The notes under the pieces were generated by a model. The model was not told the origin of the DNA. It did no database searches and saw nothing but the letters and a program-made list of their open reading frames with translations. From assembly GCF_903645315.1 (NCBI RefSeq), contig NZ_CAHJXL010000001.1, positions 2,759,501-2,823,500 of the forward strand: DNA of 64,000 bases, given 5' to 3'. Positions 1 through 8,540 of the stretch are shown piece by piece; the first letter of the stretch is position 1; every line of letters starts with the position of its first letter. The position numbers were made by a program, and so were the translations under genes. Source of the DNA: Victivallis sp. Marseille-Q1083. Its GTDB lineage: Bacteria; Verrucomicrobiota; Lentisphaeria; Victivallales; Victivallaceae.

Positions 1-509
1 GTGCGATGATTCTGCCGGGAATTTCCGGCTCGTTCCTGCTGCTGGTGCTGGGGCAGTATAATTATGTCTGGGGGGCGGTCGCCAATCTGGCCGGATTGAA
101 ATTCGCCTGGGCGGATATCAAGACGATCTTCTGGCTGGCGGCCGGCTGTGCGATCGGCCTGGGCTCTTTCGTCTATCTGTTGAATTATCTGTTCAAAAAA
201 TTTCATGACCTGACGATCGTCACGCTGATCGGTTTTATGATCGGTTCGCTGTGGCGGCTCTGGCCGTGGCAGCAGGTGATGGAGGCGGCGGTTAAAACCG
301 CCGAAGGCAAAGTCCTGCTGGCGCTGCCGGCGCAGCAGGCCCAACTGGACGCCTTGCTGGCTGCCGGCGGCAAAATGGAGCCGACCGTCGTCGGCAATAT
401 TCTGCCGGCGTCATTTCAGGCGGCGCTCTGGCCGGTTGTTTTTGCGGTGCTCGGATTTGCATTGGTTTTCGGGTTGGATTATATTGCTGCCCGTAAAGCG
501 AAGGAATAA
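1..509 (+). CDS. DUF368 family membrane protein, C-terminal part
   Basis: This is the 3' end of a gene that starts before the window; the reading frame is open from base 1. The visible 167+ residues are hydrophobic, with about four membrane segments. The segment MILPGISGSFLLLVLGQY matches the Pro-Gly-(Ile/Val)-Ser-Gly signature of the DUF368 family of polytopic inner-membrane proteins, some of which have been linked to undecaprenyl-phosphate or lipid handling. The C terminus is basic (AARKAKE), as expected for a cytosolic tail. lgt follows after 7 bases, so the two are probably co-transcribed. The family assignment is from the motif; substrate is not inferable. Confidence 0.75.
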   Translation, partial: AMILPGISGSFLLLVLGQYNYVWGAVANLAGLKFAWADIKTIFWLAAGCAIGLGSFVYLLNYLFKKFHDLTIVTLIGFMIGSLWRLWPWQQVMEAAVKTAEGKVLLALPAQQAQLDALLAAGGKMEPTVVGNILPASFQAALWPVVFAVLGFALVFGLDYIAARKAKE

Positions 510-516
510 AAAAGTT

Positions 517-1305
517 ATGGATCCCATTTGTTTTCAGATCGGTTCGTTTGAAATCCGCTGGTATGGGGTTTTGGCGGCGCTGGGTTTTCTGGTGGCCACC
601 TACCTGGTCAATCTCAATCGCCGTTATGCCAGAATGAATTCCGATCAGGCCACTTCGCTGGTGTTTTTCGCGGTGATCGCCGGGATTGTCGGCGCCCGGA
701 TTTTTTTCGTCGTGCTGAACTTCGAACAATACCGTCAGCAATTGTGGAAGATCGTCCGGATTGATGAGGGCGGCCTGGTGTTCTACGGCGGTTTTTTTCT
801 GGCGCTGATGACGGTGATTCTGTATTGCCGCTGGCATAAAATCAGCATGGTCGCGACGATGGACGTGCTGGCGCCGGCGCTGGCGGCCGGCCACGCTTTC
901 GGCCGGATCGGCTGCTTCCTGAACGGCTGCTGCTTCGGCAAGCCGACCGATTCCTTTCTCGGCTGCGTCTATCCGGTCGGCTCGGCGCCGTTCCTGCGTT
1001 ACGGCGCACTGGCGCTTCATCCGGTGCAATTGTACGAAGTCGCGGCCAATGTGCTGTTGTTCATCCTGCTCTTTTACCTGGTGCGCCGGGCCCGGACCGG
1101 GATAGCGATGTCCACCTATATCGTCGCTTACGGTTCGTTGCGGTTCGTCGATGAATTTTTCCGCGGCGACCATCCGGCCAGGGAATTGATGTTCGGCGTG
1201 TTGACGCCGGCGCAGGTGATTGGACTGCTGCTGGTGCCGCTCGGCATTCTGTTGTTAATTTTCTTTCTGAAGCATGACCAGAAAATTACTGAAACTCAAG
1301 ATTGA
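517..1305 (+). CDS. lgt: Prolipoprotein diacylglyceryl transferase
   Basis: 262-residue polytopic membrane enzyme that transfers diacylglycerol from phosphatidylglycerol to the lipobox Cys of prolipoproteins. The N terminus carries the IRWYGVLAALGF segment typical of Lgt. The Lgt signature lies near residue 130 as HAFGRIGCFLNGCCFG, a variant in which the usual N-x-E part is replaced by a Cys-rich stretch, as I recall from planctomycete/verrucomicrobial-type sequences. The start at 517 is preferred over the upstream in-frame codon at 436 because AAGGA precedes it and the protein then begins at the family's usual point. The gene overlaps the downstream pseudouridine synthase by 32 bases, implying translational coupling. 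Confidence 0.93.
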   Translation: MDPICFQIGSFEIRWYGVLAALGFLVATYLVNLNRRYARMNSDQATSLVFFAVIAGIVGARIFFVVLNFEQYRQQLWKIVRIDEGGLVFYGGFFLALMTVILYCRWHKISMVATMDVLAPALAAGHAFGRIGCFLNGCCFGKPTDSFLGCVYPVGSAPFLRYGALALHPVQLYEVAANVLLFILLFYLVRRARTGIAMSTYIVAYGSLRFVDEFFRGDHPARELMFGVLTPAQVIGLLLVPLGILLLIFFLKHDQKITETQD

Positions 1306-2218
1306 ACCGGAAGATGCCGGCACCCGGCTGGATCGCTGCCTGTCGCGGCTGATCCAGGACTCTTCCCGTTCCTATTTGCAGAAACTGATCAAAAACGGTC
1401 AGGTCCGCTGCAACGGCGAAGTGGTGACTCTGCCGCGCCTGGCGGTGAATCCCGGCATGGAACTGTCGGTCGAACTCGATGAAGCGCCGGATACGACGCC
1501 GCGGGCCGAGGAGTTCGTCTTTCAGATTCTGTTCGAAGACGAATCGATGGTGGTGATCAACAAGCCGCCCGGAGTCGTCGTCCATCCGGCGGTCGGCAAT
1601 CCGACCGGGACGGTGGTCAATGCCTTGCTGGGCCGTTATCCGGAGTTGGCCGAGACGCTGGCGACCGGCAATTCCCGGCCCGGCATCGTTCACCGGTTGG
1701 ACAAGGATACTTCCGGCTGCCTGATTGCGGCCAAGACGCCGCAGGCGCAATTCCGGCTGGCCAACAGTTTTGCCGAGCGGCAGGTGGCGAAGACTTACAA
1801 AGCGATCGTGCTCGGAGTGCCGCGCCGCAAAAACGGCCGGGTGGAGAGCCTGATCGGCCGGCATCCGGTCAACCGGCAGAAAATGGCGATCGTCGAACGC
1901 AACGGCAAAGAGGCGATCACGCTTTTCGAGTTGGAACGCTCCGGATTGTACGAGTCGGTGCCGGTCAGCCTGTTGAATGTCAATATCCTGACCGGGCGCA
2001 CCCACCAGATCCGGGTGCATCTCGCTTCGCTGGGGTATCCGGTGCTGGGCGATGCGTTGTACGGCGGCAACCGGCTGCTGCATGTCGAGCGCCAATTGCT
2101 ACATGCCTGGAAAATCCGCATCCCGCACCCGGTGACCGGCGTAATGCTGGAATTCGAAGCGCCGCTGCCGGAGGATTTTACCGAAATTCTGCTGCAGATG
2201 AGACCGTTGGAGCATTGA
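1274..2218 (+). CDS. rluD: RluA/RluD-family 23S rRNA pseudouridine synthase
   Basis: 314 residues. An S4 RNA-binding domain occupies roughly residues 1-80, followed by the RluA-type catalytic domain. The catalytic Asp motif HRLDKDTSG and the conserved GRTHQIRVHLAS segment near the C terminus are both present. It isomerises uridines in helix 69 of 23S rRNA if it is the RluD ortholog; RluC or RluA specificity cannot be excluded from sequence alone. The start lies inside the 3' end of lgt. The stop is 5 bases before the ATG of the next gene, so lgt, this gene and the LD-carboxypeptidase form a tight cluster. Confidence 0.9.
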   Translation: MTRKLLKLKIEPEDAGTRLDRCLSRLIQDSSRSYLQKLIKNGQVRCNGEVVTLPRLAVNPGMELSVELDEAPDTTPRAEEFVFQILFEDESMVVINKPPGVVVHPAVGNPTGTVVNALLGRYPELAETLATGNSRPGIVHRLDKDTSGCLIAAKTPQAQFRLANSFAERQVAKTYKAIVLGVPRRKNGRVESLIGRHPVNRQKMAIVERNGKEAITLFELERSGLYESVPVSLLNVNILTGRTHQIRVHLASLGYPVLGDALYGGNRLLHVERQLLHAWKIRIPHPVTGVMLEFEAPLPEDFTEILLQMRPLEH

Positions 2219-2223
2219 AGCCA

Positions 2224-3147
2224 ATGACCGATCCGGTTCATGCCATTCTGCCCGATTCAATCGAACATATTGCCGTTATTGCCCCGGCCGGGCCGCCGGA
2301 TCCGGCGCGGCTGGCGGACAACGCGGCGTGGCTGCGGGCGGCCGGACGCCGGGTTACGGTGATGCCGCATGTTCAATCCGGTTCGGCGGAGGGATATCTG
2401 GCGGCTGATTGGCAGGGGAGGCTGGAAGATCTGCATGCCTGCTGGCTGGACGAAAGCGTCGATCTGGTGCTCTGCGCCCGCGGCGGTTTCGGGTCGGCCC
2501 ATTTGCTGCCGCACATCGACTGGGCGCTGCTGCGTTCGCGGCCGTTGCCGCTGATCGGTTACAGCGATATCACCGCGCTGCATCTGGCGATGCTCGCCAA
2601 CCGGGCCGGAGTGCCGATCGCGGCGCCGATGGCCGGCCAATGGCGGCGGGCTTTGCAGGAGGACGGGCAGGCCGCTTACAGCATCCGTTTCTATGCGCAT
2701 GCGTTACGGGGCGGGGAACCGTTGCCGCTGGCCGTGCCGGAGAGTTGGCCGGCGCTGCAACTGTTGAAACCGGCGGCGCCGTTGACCGGGTTGCCGCTGG
2801 CGATGAATCTGGTGGTCGGCGCTTCGCTGGCCGGGACGCCGTACTGGCCGGACTGTGCGGAACGGATTCTGATCATCGAGGAGGTCAATGAGCCGGTCTA
2901 CAAGTTGGACCGGGCGTTGACCCAACTGGCGCAAAGCGGGGTGCTGCGGCGTTGCCGGGGGGTGATTTTCGGTGATTTCGTCGACTGCGGCACGCCGGAA
3001 GCGCGACTGCGGCTGTTCGACCGCTTTCTGCCGGAAATTGCCGGGCCGGTGGCAATTCACTATCCGTTCGGCCATCGTTTTCCGATGGCGGCGTTGAATT
3101 TATCGAGGCCGATTCGCTGGGAAGAGGATCAAATTACTTTGCTTTAA
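2224..3147 (+). CDS. ldcA: LD-carboxypeptidase (peptidase S66 family)
   Basis: 307-residue cytosolic murein-recycling peptidase that removes the terminal D-Ala from L,D-linked tetrapeptides. The S66 layout is complete: N-terminal AVIAPAGPP, the ARGGFGS loop, nucleophile Ser in IGYSDITALH, the Glu of the relay in IIEEVNEPVYKLDRAL, and the His in YPFGHRFPMAAL. ATG 2224 is chosen because GGAG (2209-2212) lies 11 bases upstream; a TTG at 2215 in the same frame would leave only 2 bases of spacing. It is convergent with the next gene with only 26 bases between the stops. Confidence 0.88.
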   Translation: MTDPVHAILPDSIEHIAVIAPAGPPDPARLADNAAWLRAAGRRVTVMPHVQSGSAEGYLAADWQGRLEDLHACWLDESVDLVLCARGGFGSAHLLPHIDWALLRSRPLPLIGYSDITALHLAMLANRAGVPIAAPMAGQWRRALQEDGQAAYSIRFYAHALRGGEPLPLAVPESWPALQLLKPAAPLTGLPLAMNLVVGASLAGTPYWPDCAERILIIEEVNEPVYKLDRALTQLAQSGVLRRCRGVIFGDFVDCGTPEARLRLFDRFLPEIAGPVAIHYPFGHRFPMAALNLSRPIRWEEDQITLL

Positions 3148-3173
3148 GCTGGAAAGCGAACGTTCCCGGCCGG

Positions 3174-3806
3174 TCAGCACAGCGACAAAGCCAGCCCCAC
3201 CAGCAGCGGAATGGAGAAATTGTCGTCGATGTGCAGTTGTTTCTCGAACAATTCCGCCGCGGCCGCCGCGACGACACCGGCCAGGCCGCCGAACAGCGTC
3301 GGCAGCGTCCAGTAACCGGCCAGATAACCGAGCAGGATGACCAGACCGCCGGCCAGAACGAAGCTGACGGTGCCTTCCAGCGATTTGCCGTTCCAGATTT
3401 TGATCCGGCCGAACCGGCGCCCGACCAGGGCGGCGGCGGTATCGGCCAGCAGCATGACCGCCATCGCGCCGGCGGCGGCCGGCGGCCGGAACAGACCGGT
3501 GACCAGCACGGCGGCGGCCAATACGTAAGGCCCGCCGCTGACGATAATCGCGCCCGGGGCGGGGGTCCGCCGCAGCATCCGGCCGAAAAAAAAGTGGTAG
3601 ACCGGATAAAAAAACGGCCAGCGGCGGGCATAGCCCGCCTCGAAGAGCAGATTGCCCAGCAGCAATGCGGCGAAAATCCCGAACATGATCCAGCGGTCCA
3701 CCAGCAGAATGGCGGCGACCGTCCAGAGCGAACTCAAATGAATCAGTTTGCGGTACACTTCCTGGCGATAGGGGATCGGGCAGGGGACCGGATTCGGATT
3801 GGTCAT
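3174..3806 (-). CDS. CTP-transferase / polyprenol (phytol, dolichol)-kinase family membrane protein
   Basis: 210 residues with six or seven membrane segments. The end of the central part carries the family's signature block DTAAALVGRRFGR followed by a Gly-Lys-Ser segment (NGKSLEGTVSF), and the C terminus has IDDNFSIPL, as in the VTE5/VTE6/SEC59 and CdsA-related family. Members use CTP to phosphorylate a lipid alcohol or to activate a lipid phosphate, so a role in isoprenoid or phospholipid metabolism is likely; the exact substrate is open. It starts with the YRQEVYRKLIHL segment typical of the group. It is divergent from the redox operon at 4019. Confidence 0.75.
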   Translation of the reverse strand: MTNPNPVPCPIPYRQEVYRKLIHLSSLWTVAAILLVDRWIMFGIFAALLLGNLLFEAGYARRWPFFYPVYHFFFGRMLRRTPAPGAIIVSGGPYVLAAAVLVTGLFRPPAAAGAMAVMLLADTAAALVGRRFGRIKIWNGKSLEGTVSFVLAGGLVILLGYLAGYWTLPTLFGGLAGVVAAAAAELFEKQLHIDDNFSIPLLVGLALSLC

Positions 3807-3962
3807 CGGTGCGAATTCTCCTTACTATGTCATCGCGGTTTGGAATCCTGAAAAAAGTTACTCGCTGTCGGTCGATTTGCAATCCGGAAAAGTGAAAAAA
3901 ACGGCTGTGTTGTTTGAAAAAAATGTAAAAAGATGTATTTTGAACTATTTATAAGTTAGCGC

Positions 3963-3996
3963 ATCGATAGTTTTGTCGATATTTAGTGGGAACTAA
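3963..3996. promoter_or_regulatory. Two short inverted repeats upstream of the Stn-like operon
   Basis: Within the 212-base divergent intergenic region there are two adjacent dyads: ATCGA/TCGAT (3963-3967 and 3976-3980) and TTAGT-GGGA-ACTAA (3983-3996). They lie 23-56 bases upstream of the ATG at 4019, in an AT-rich stretch. They could be operators or leader hairpins of the redox operon. Neither matches the Rex consensus well, so no regulator is named. The ribosome binding site GGGAGC is at 4008-4013. Confidence 0.3.
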
Positions 3997-4018
3997 TCAA
4001 GAGCTTTGGGAGCTGTAA

Positions 4019-4471
4019 ATGGGTAATAATTTCGATTATTTGTCCAAGATCGGCCGGGAACCGAGCAATCTGATCAAAGGATTGCAGACGGTACAGGCGC
4101 AGGAAGGCTATGTCTCGGACGAGGCGGTGGCCGCCGTTGCCGGTTATTTCGGACTGCCGGTCGTGGAAGTGGAGGGCGTGCTGACGTTTTATGCGCAGTT
4201 CCGCCGCAACAAACCCGGTCGTTTCCAGATCGCGGTGTGCGACGGGACGGCCTGCCATATCAAGGGGTCGCCGTCGATTCTCGAGTGGATCTCGGCCGAC
4301 CTGGGCATCCGCGACGGCGAGACCGATGCCGAAGGGCGTTTTTCGCTGCAGACGGTGGCCTGCCTGGGCTGCTGCAGCCTGGCGCCGGTGATGAGCATCA
4401 ACGGCCGGGTGTACGGGAAACTGGACCGCAAGAACGTCATCAAGATTTTGAAGGAGTACAGGAGCAAATGA
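4019..4471 (+). CDS. NuoE/HydC-like [2Fe-2S] subunit of a bifurcating transhydrogenase (StnA-like)
   Basis: 150 residues, the usual length for thioredoxin-fold [2Fe-2S] subunits. The four ligands are visible as C74-x4-C79 and C115-x3-C119 (CDGTAC and CLGCC). An N-terminal helical region precedes the fold. It overlaps the next gene by 4 bases (ATGA), so the two subunits are made together. No NuoA/H/J-N genes are near, so this is a soluble complex rather than complex I. With its two partners it matches the bifurcating core described for HydABC and StnABC. Which of StnA or StnB this equals is from memory of the family, not from the sequence. Confidence 0.87.
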   Translation: MGNNFDYLSKIGREPSNLIKGLQTVQAQEGYVSDEAVAAVAGYFGLPVVEVEGVLTFYAQFRRNKPGRFQIAVCDGTACHIKGSPSILEWISADLGIRDGETDAEGRFSLQTVACLGCCSLAPVMSINGRVYGKLDRKNVIKILKEYRSK

Positions 4472-6201
4472 CCGCCTCTAGCAATGTCAAATTGATTCGG
4501 ATCGGCACGGCATCCTGCGGGATGGCGGCCGGCGCCGGCGCGGTATTGGAGTTGTTGAAGCAGCATGCCGGCGGGATTCCGCTGGAGGAAGTCGGCTGTA
4601 TCGGCCATTGTTACGCCGAACCGCTGGTGGAAGTGGTGACCGATCAGGGCAGCGTCATGTATGCCGATGTGAAGCCGACCGAAGAGGCGGTGAAGAATAT
4701 TTTGGAGCTGGGCGAAAAGAATCGTTTCGCCGTTCCCGCCGGGCGTCAAAGCAAGGAATTGGTCCGGGTTTTGAAACTGGCCGGCCGGATCGATCCGGTG
4801 CGGTTCGAGGCTTATACGGCCAACGGCGGTTATGTCGCGCTCAAAAAAGCGTTGGAAATGACGCCGGAAGCGGTGGTCAATGCGGTGAAGGCTTCCGGTT
4901 TGCGCGGCCGCGGCGGCGGCGGCTTCAATACCGGGATGAAATGGTCGTTTTTGGCCGCCAAAAAAGCGGACGAGAAAATTTTGATCTGCAACGCCGACGA
5001 AGGCGATCCCGGCGCTTTCATGGACCGTTCGCTGATGGAAAGCGTGCCGCATCAGGTGCTCGAAGGCATGCTGATTGCCGCTTATGCGACCGGCGCGACC
5101 AAGCTTTTCATCTATTGCCGGGCCGAATATCCGCTGGCGATCAAGCATTTGAAAATTGCAATCGAACAGATTTACCGGCATAAACTCAACGTGGTCGGCG
5201 GCCGGGCGCTGGAAATCATCATCAAGGAAGGCGCCGGCGCTTTTGTCTGCGGCGAAGAGACCGCGTTGATCAACTCGCTGGAAGGCAAACGCGGCACGCC
5301 GCGTTTCCGTCCGCCGTTCCCGACCGACAGCGGCTGGATGGGCTGTCCGACGATGATCAACAACGTCGAAACGTTCGGCAACGTGCCGCTGATCATCGCC
5401 GAAGGACCGGAAGCCTATGCCTCGGTCGGCACCGAAGGCAGCAAGGGGACCAAGTTGTTCGCCCTGGCCGGCGACCTGAAATATCCGGGGCTGGTGGAGG
5501 TGCCGATGGGCATCACGCTGGCGGAAATCGTTTTCGACATCGGCGGCGCCGACCGCGACAGTGTCAAAGCGGTGCAGACCGGCGGTCCGTCCGGCGGTTG
5601 TATTCCGGTCGAATTGTTCGACACGCCGGTCGATTACGACTCGCTGCGGTCGCTCGGCGCGATCATGGGGTCCGGCGGCATGATCGTCATCGGCCGGCAA
5701 CGCTGTATGGTGGAACCCGCCCGCTATTTCCTGGATTTCCCCCATCGCGAATCGTGCGGCAAGTGCACATTCTGCCGGGTCGGAACCAAACGGATGTTCG
5801 AAACGCTGGAGCGTATCACCGCCGGCAACGGCGAAATGTCCGACATCGATTTCCTGGAGAATCTCGGCAATAAGGTTCGGCGCGGTTCGTTGTGCGGACT
5901 CGGCCAGACGGCGCCGAATCCGGTGCTGGCGGCGCTCCGCTACTTCCGGCCGGAATTTGAAGCGCATGTCGTCAAGAAACAGTGCGATGCGCTGGAATGC
6001 AACGCACTGGTGGATGTCAGGATCGACAAGAGCAACTGCATCAAATGCAAGATGTGCATCAAGACCTGCCCGGTCGGCGCGATCAGCGACGATTTCGTCG
6101 TGGACAACCGTAAATGCACGCGCTGCAACAGTTGTATTGAAGTTTGTCCGAAGAAGACCATCAGTCGGGTCAAAAAAGGTGAGGGTATCTGCTGTGAGTA
6201 A
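4468..6201 (+). CDS. NuoF/HydB-like NADH-binding flavoprotein subunit of a bifurcating transhydrogenase (StnB-like)
   Basis: 577 residues. Domains in order: a small thioredoxin-like N-terminal [2Fe-2S]-type domain with C-x-H-C style Cys (GCIGHCYAEP), the NADH site GRGGGGF, the FMN segment CNADEGDPGAFMDRS, the SLBB region, the NuoF 4Fe-4S motif SCGKCTFCRVG, and a C-terminal tail with two ferredoxin clusters (CIKCKMCIKTCP and CTRCNSCIEVCP). That extended tail is typical of HydB and StnB rather than complex I NuoF. ATG 4468 follows GGAG and overlaps the previous stop; a longer in-frame ORF reaching 4237 would run inside the previous gene and is rejected. The 3' end overlaps the next start by 8 bases. 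Confidence 0.9.
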   Translation: MTASSNVKLIRIGTASCGMAAGAGAVLELLKQHAGGIPLEEVGCIGHCYAEPLVEVVTDQGSVMYADVKPTEEAVKNILELGEKNRFAVPAGRQSKELVRVLKLAGRIDPVRFEAYTANGGYVALKKALEMTPEAVVNAVKASGLRGRGGGGFNTGMKWSFLAAKKADEKILICNADEGDPGAFMDRSLMESVPHQVLEGMLIAAYATGATKLFIYCRAEYPLAIKHLKIAIEQIYRHKLNVVGGRALEIIIKEGAGAFVCGEETALINSLEGKRGTPRFRPPFPTDSGWMGCPTMINNVETFGNVPLIIAEGPEAYASVGTEGSKGTKLFALAGDLKYPGLVEVPMGITLAEIVFDIGGADRDSVKAVQTGGPSGGCIPVELFDTPVDYDSLRSLGAIMGSGGMIVIGRQRCMVEPARYFLDFPHRESCGKCTFCRVGTKRMFETLERITAGNGEMSDIDFLENLGNKVRRGSLCGLGQTAPNPVLAALRYFRPEFEAHVVKKQCDALECNALVDVRIDKSNCIKCKMCIKTCPVGAISDDFVVDNRKCTRCNSCIEVCPKKTISRVKKGEGICCE

Positions 6202-8230
6202 CGCTATTGAATTTATTTTGGATGGCAAGACCGTCAGCGCGGCGCCGGGACAGACGATCCTGCAGGTGGCGGCCGCCAACAACATCGCGATTCCGTCGCT
6301 GTGTTACAATGAGAAAGTGAGTAAAAACACCAGTTGTTTCGTCTGTGTGGTCAAGGATTTGAAGAGCGGCCGTTTCCTGCCGTCCTGCTCGGCCTGCCCG
6401 TCGCCGGGGCAGCAGATCGACGCGTCGAGTCCCGAAGTGAAGGATATGCGCCGGACCTGCCTCGAACTGCTGCTGAGCGAACATTCCGGCGACTGCGAAG
6501 CGCCCTGCACGATCGCCTGCCCGGCCCATGCCAGCGTCGAAGAGTACGTCCGGGCCGGCCGCAAAGGCGATTTTCTGGAGTGCCTGCGGATCGTCAAACA
6601 GCGGATTCCGTTGCCGATGAGCATCGGCCGGGTCTGTCCGCGTTTCTGCGAGAAGGATTGCCGGAAGAATATTTTCGGCAGCCCGGTGGCGATCAACGAT
6701 TTCAAGCGGCTGGCCGCCGATCTGTATTATGATGATTATATGGAAGAACTGGCGCCGGAAACCGGCCGCAAAGTCGCCCTGGTCGGCGGCGGTCCGGCCG
6801 GCCTGGCGGCGGCTTATTTCCTGCGGCTGGCCGGGGTGGCGGTGACCATTTTCGATCAGATGCCGGAGATGGGCGGCATGTTGCGTTACGGCATTCCGGA
6901 ATACCGGCTGCCGAAGAAAGCGGTCCTGGACCGGGAGCTGGCCCATTTTGCCAAGCTGGGCGTCAAGTTTGAGAACAACCGTAAACTCGGCGATAATTTG
7001 TCGATGGCGGAACTGGAGGCCGAATTCGACGCCGTCGGAGTGACCGTCGGCTGCTGGCAGGCCTCGTCGATGCGCTGCGAAGGCGAGGAACTGGCGCTGC
7101 AGGGAATCGATTTCCTGCGCACGATCGCCTTGAAAGGCTGGTCCGGCGCCAATCCCGGCCGGGTCATCGTCGTCGGCGGCGGCAACACGGCGATGGACTG
7201 CGTACGCACATCGGTGCGGCTCGGCAGCCCGGAAGTCCGCTGTTTCTACCGTCGGACCGAAAACGAAATGCCGGCGGAAAAAATTGAAATCCAGGAAGCG
7301 CGCGAAGAAGGGGTCAAGTTCGAGTTTTTGGTGGCTCCGGTCAAAATTCACCGGTCCGGCCACCATCTGGTGCTGACCTGCCAGCGCATGGAACTGGGCG
7401 AGCCGGATGCTTCCGGCCGCCGTCGTCCGGTGGCGGTCGCCGGCAGTGAATTCGAGGTCGAAGCGGATACGATCATTGCTGCCATCGGGCAATCGACGCT
7501 GGCGCCGGCCGACGTGATCATCGACAAGCGCGGCAATATCGCCGTCGATGAAAAATCGATGCAGGTCTCCGGCCGGATTTTTGCGACCGGCGATTGCGTG
7601 TCCGGCGCGGCGACGGTGGTCGAAGCGGTCGCCGGAGGACGGCGTTTGGCCAACGGCATCATCAGCTTGCTGACCGGCGCCGAGCTGCCGGTGGAGCGGG
7701 CGATCAACGTGTCGCGCGGCTATTGGCGGAGCATGAGCAAGGATGAGGTGTTGCTGCTGCGCAGGGATGTGGCGGATTCGGCACGCGTCAAGCAGCCGTT
7801 GATTGCGTTGAACGAGCGCAAGCAGACTTTTCTGGAAGTCGCCGGCACGATCGGCAAGGAACAGATGATGGCGGAAGGCGAACGCTGTATCGAGTGCAGT
7901 TGTACGGCCAAGGGGGATTGCAAGCTGAAGAAATTCTCCGAAGAGTATTGCGCTTCGCCGGTGGCGATCAAGGGTGAAAAATTACCGTTGAATTATGACA
8001 ACCGTCATCCGGTGATCATTCAGGATCGCGGCAAATGCATCAAGTGCGGCATTTGCGTCAAAGTCTGCAAAGAGGTGATCAACCAGACCTTGCTGTCGCC
8101 GAAAAAACGTGGTTTCTTCACTGCCGTCGGCACGGCGTTTGAGCAGGGGTTGCCGCAAAGCTGTGCGGAATGCGGCGCCTGTATCAACGAGTGTCCGGTC
8201 GGGGCGCTGGACTGGAAAATCAAACAGTAA
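6194..8230 (+). CDS. NuoG-like/GltD-like fusion, NADPH-binding subunit (StnC-like)
   Basis: 678 residues, GTG start at 6194 overlapping the upstream stop. Domains: a plant-type [2Fe-2S] domain (C37, C48, C51, C65) as at the N terminus of NuoG and HydA; a GltD-type Fe-S region with C101, C105, C109 and RVCPRFCEKDC; an FAD site VGGGPAGLAAA near residue 197; a second nucleotide site VVGGGNTAMD near residue 327; the GltD-family C-terminal FAD motif FATGDCVSGA; and a C-terminal ferredoxin-like tail with CIKCGICVKVC and CAECGACINECP. This is the architecture reported for StnC, where NADP(H) binds the GltD-like part and electrons come from a HydBC-like core. No H-cluster motif is present, so it is not a hydrogenase. 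A simple glutamate synthase small subunit is unlikely given the operon. Confidence 0.88.
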   Translation: MSNAIEFILDGKTVSAAPGQTILQVAAANNIAIPSLCYNEKVSKNTSCFVCVVKDLKSGRFLPSCSACPSPGQQIDASSPEVKDMRRTCLELLLSEHSGDCEAPCTIACPAHASVEEYVRAGRKGDFLECLRIVKQRIPLPMSIGRVCPRFCEKDCRKNIFGSPVAINDFKRLAADLYYDDYMEELAPETGRKVALVGGGPAGLAAAYFLRLAGVAVTIFDQMPEMGGMLRYGIPEYRLPKKAVLDRELAHFAKLGVKFENNRKLGDNLSMAELEAEFDAVGVTVGCWQASSMRCEGEELALQGIDFLRTIALKGWSGANPGRVIVVGGGNTAMDCVRTSVRLGSPEVRCFYRRTENEMPAEKIEIQEAREEGVKFEFLVAPVKIHRSGHHLVLTCQRMELGEPDASGRRRPVAVAGSEFEVEADTIIAAIGQSTLAPADVIIDKRGNIAVDEKSMQVSGRIFATGDCVSGAATVVEAVAGGRRLANGIISLLTGAELPVERAINVSRGYWRSMSKDEVLLLRRDVADSARVKQPLIALNERKQTFLEVAGTIGKEQMMAEGERCIECSCTAKGDCKLKKFSEEYCASPVAIKGEKLPLNYDNRHPVIIQDRGKCIKCGICVKVCKEVINQTLLSPKKRGFFTAVGTAFEQGLPQSCAECGACINECPVGALDWKIKQ

Positions 8231-8540
8231 AAAGCAAACGCTCCTGCTTGTACGCAAGATGCGGTCCGGCGGGCGGTGACGAGATGACGCCGCCCGTTCC
8301 GGGCGCAAAATAGCCTGCCGTAGTCTGCCGTTGCCGCCGGTGAATGGTAGCCTTTCTGGGGTTTATGCGCCATGCCGACAGTCCGGTTGCCGCAAATAAG
8401 GCAGGCTGGAAATCGATCACACCGTCCATCGGGAAGATGGCTGAATCGGCATGGGCTGATTCTTAAATGATATCCGCCCATGATAAACTGGCCGGGGGCC
8501 CTGGAGGCATCGGGGAGGTCGGGACGGCCGCCGGGAAAAG
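8228..8540. other. 310-base gene-free stretch holding one copy of an interspersed repeat
   Basis: Between the convergent ends of the Stn-like operon and the large exported protein. Bases 8228-8279 resemble the left end of the element at 61928: TAAAAAGC(A/G)AACGCTCC, then a short hairpin, then GTCCGGCGGGCGG. Here the hairpin arms are CTTG/CAAG; in the other copy they are CCGGG/CCCGG. A further stem GGGCGG/CCGCCC (about 8270-8294) could act as a terminator for the upstream operon, though no T-run follows. The rest (8300-8540) shows no convincing gene, RNA or repeat. Confidence 0.4.

Noticed and set aside
4019-6201. Part of respiratory complex I (nuoE-nuoF)
   Set aside because: No membrane-arm or other nuo genes nearby; the NuoF-like protein has the extra ferredoxin tail of HydB-type subunits and is followed by a GltD-like fusion.
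4189-6285. Long open frame on the minus strand, 698 codons, antisense to the NuoF-like gene
   Set aside because: Low-complexity His/Arg/Asp/Ala-rich translation with no motif, fully antisense to a gene with complete NuoF motifs; a GC-rich shadow frame.
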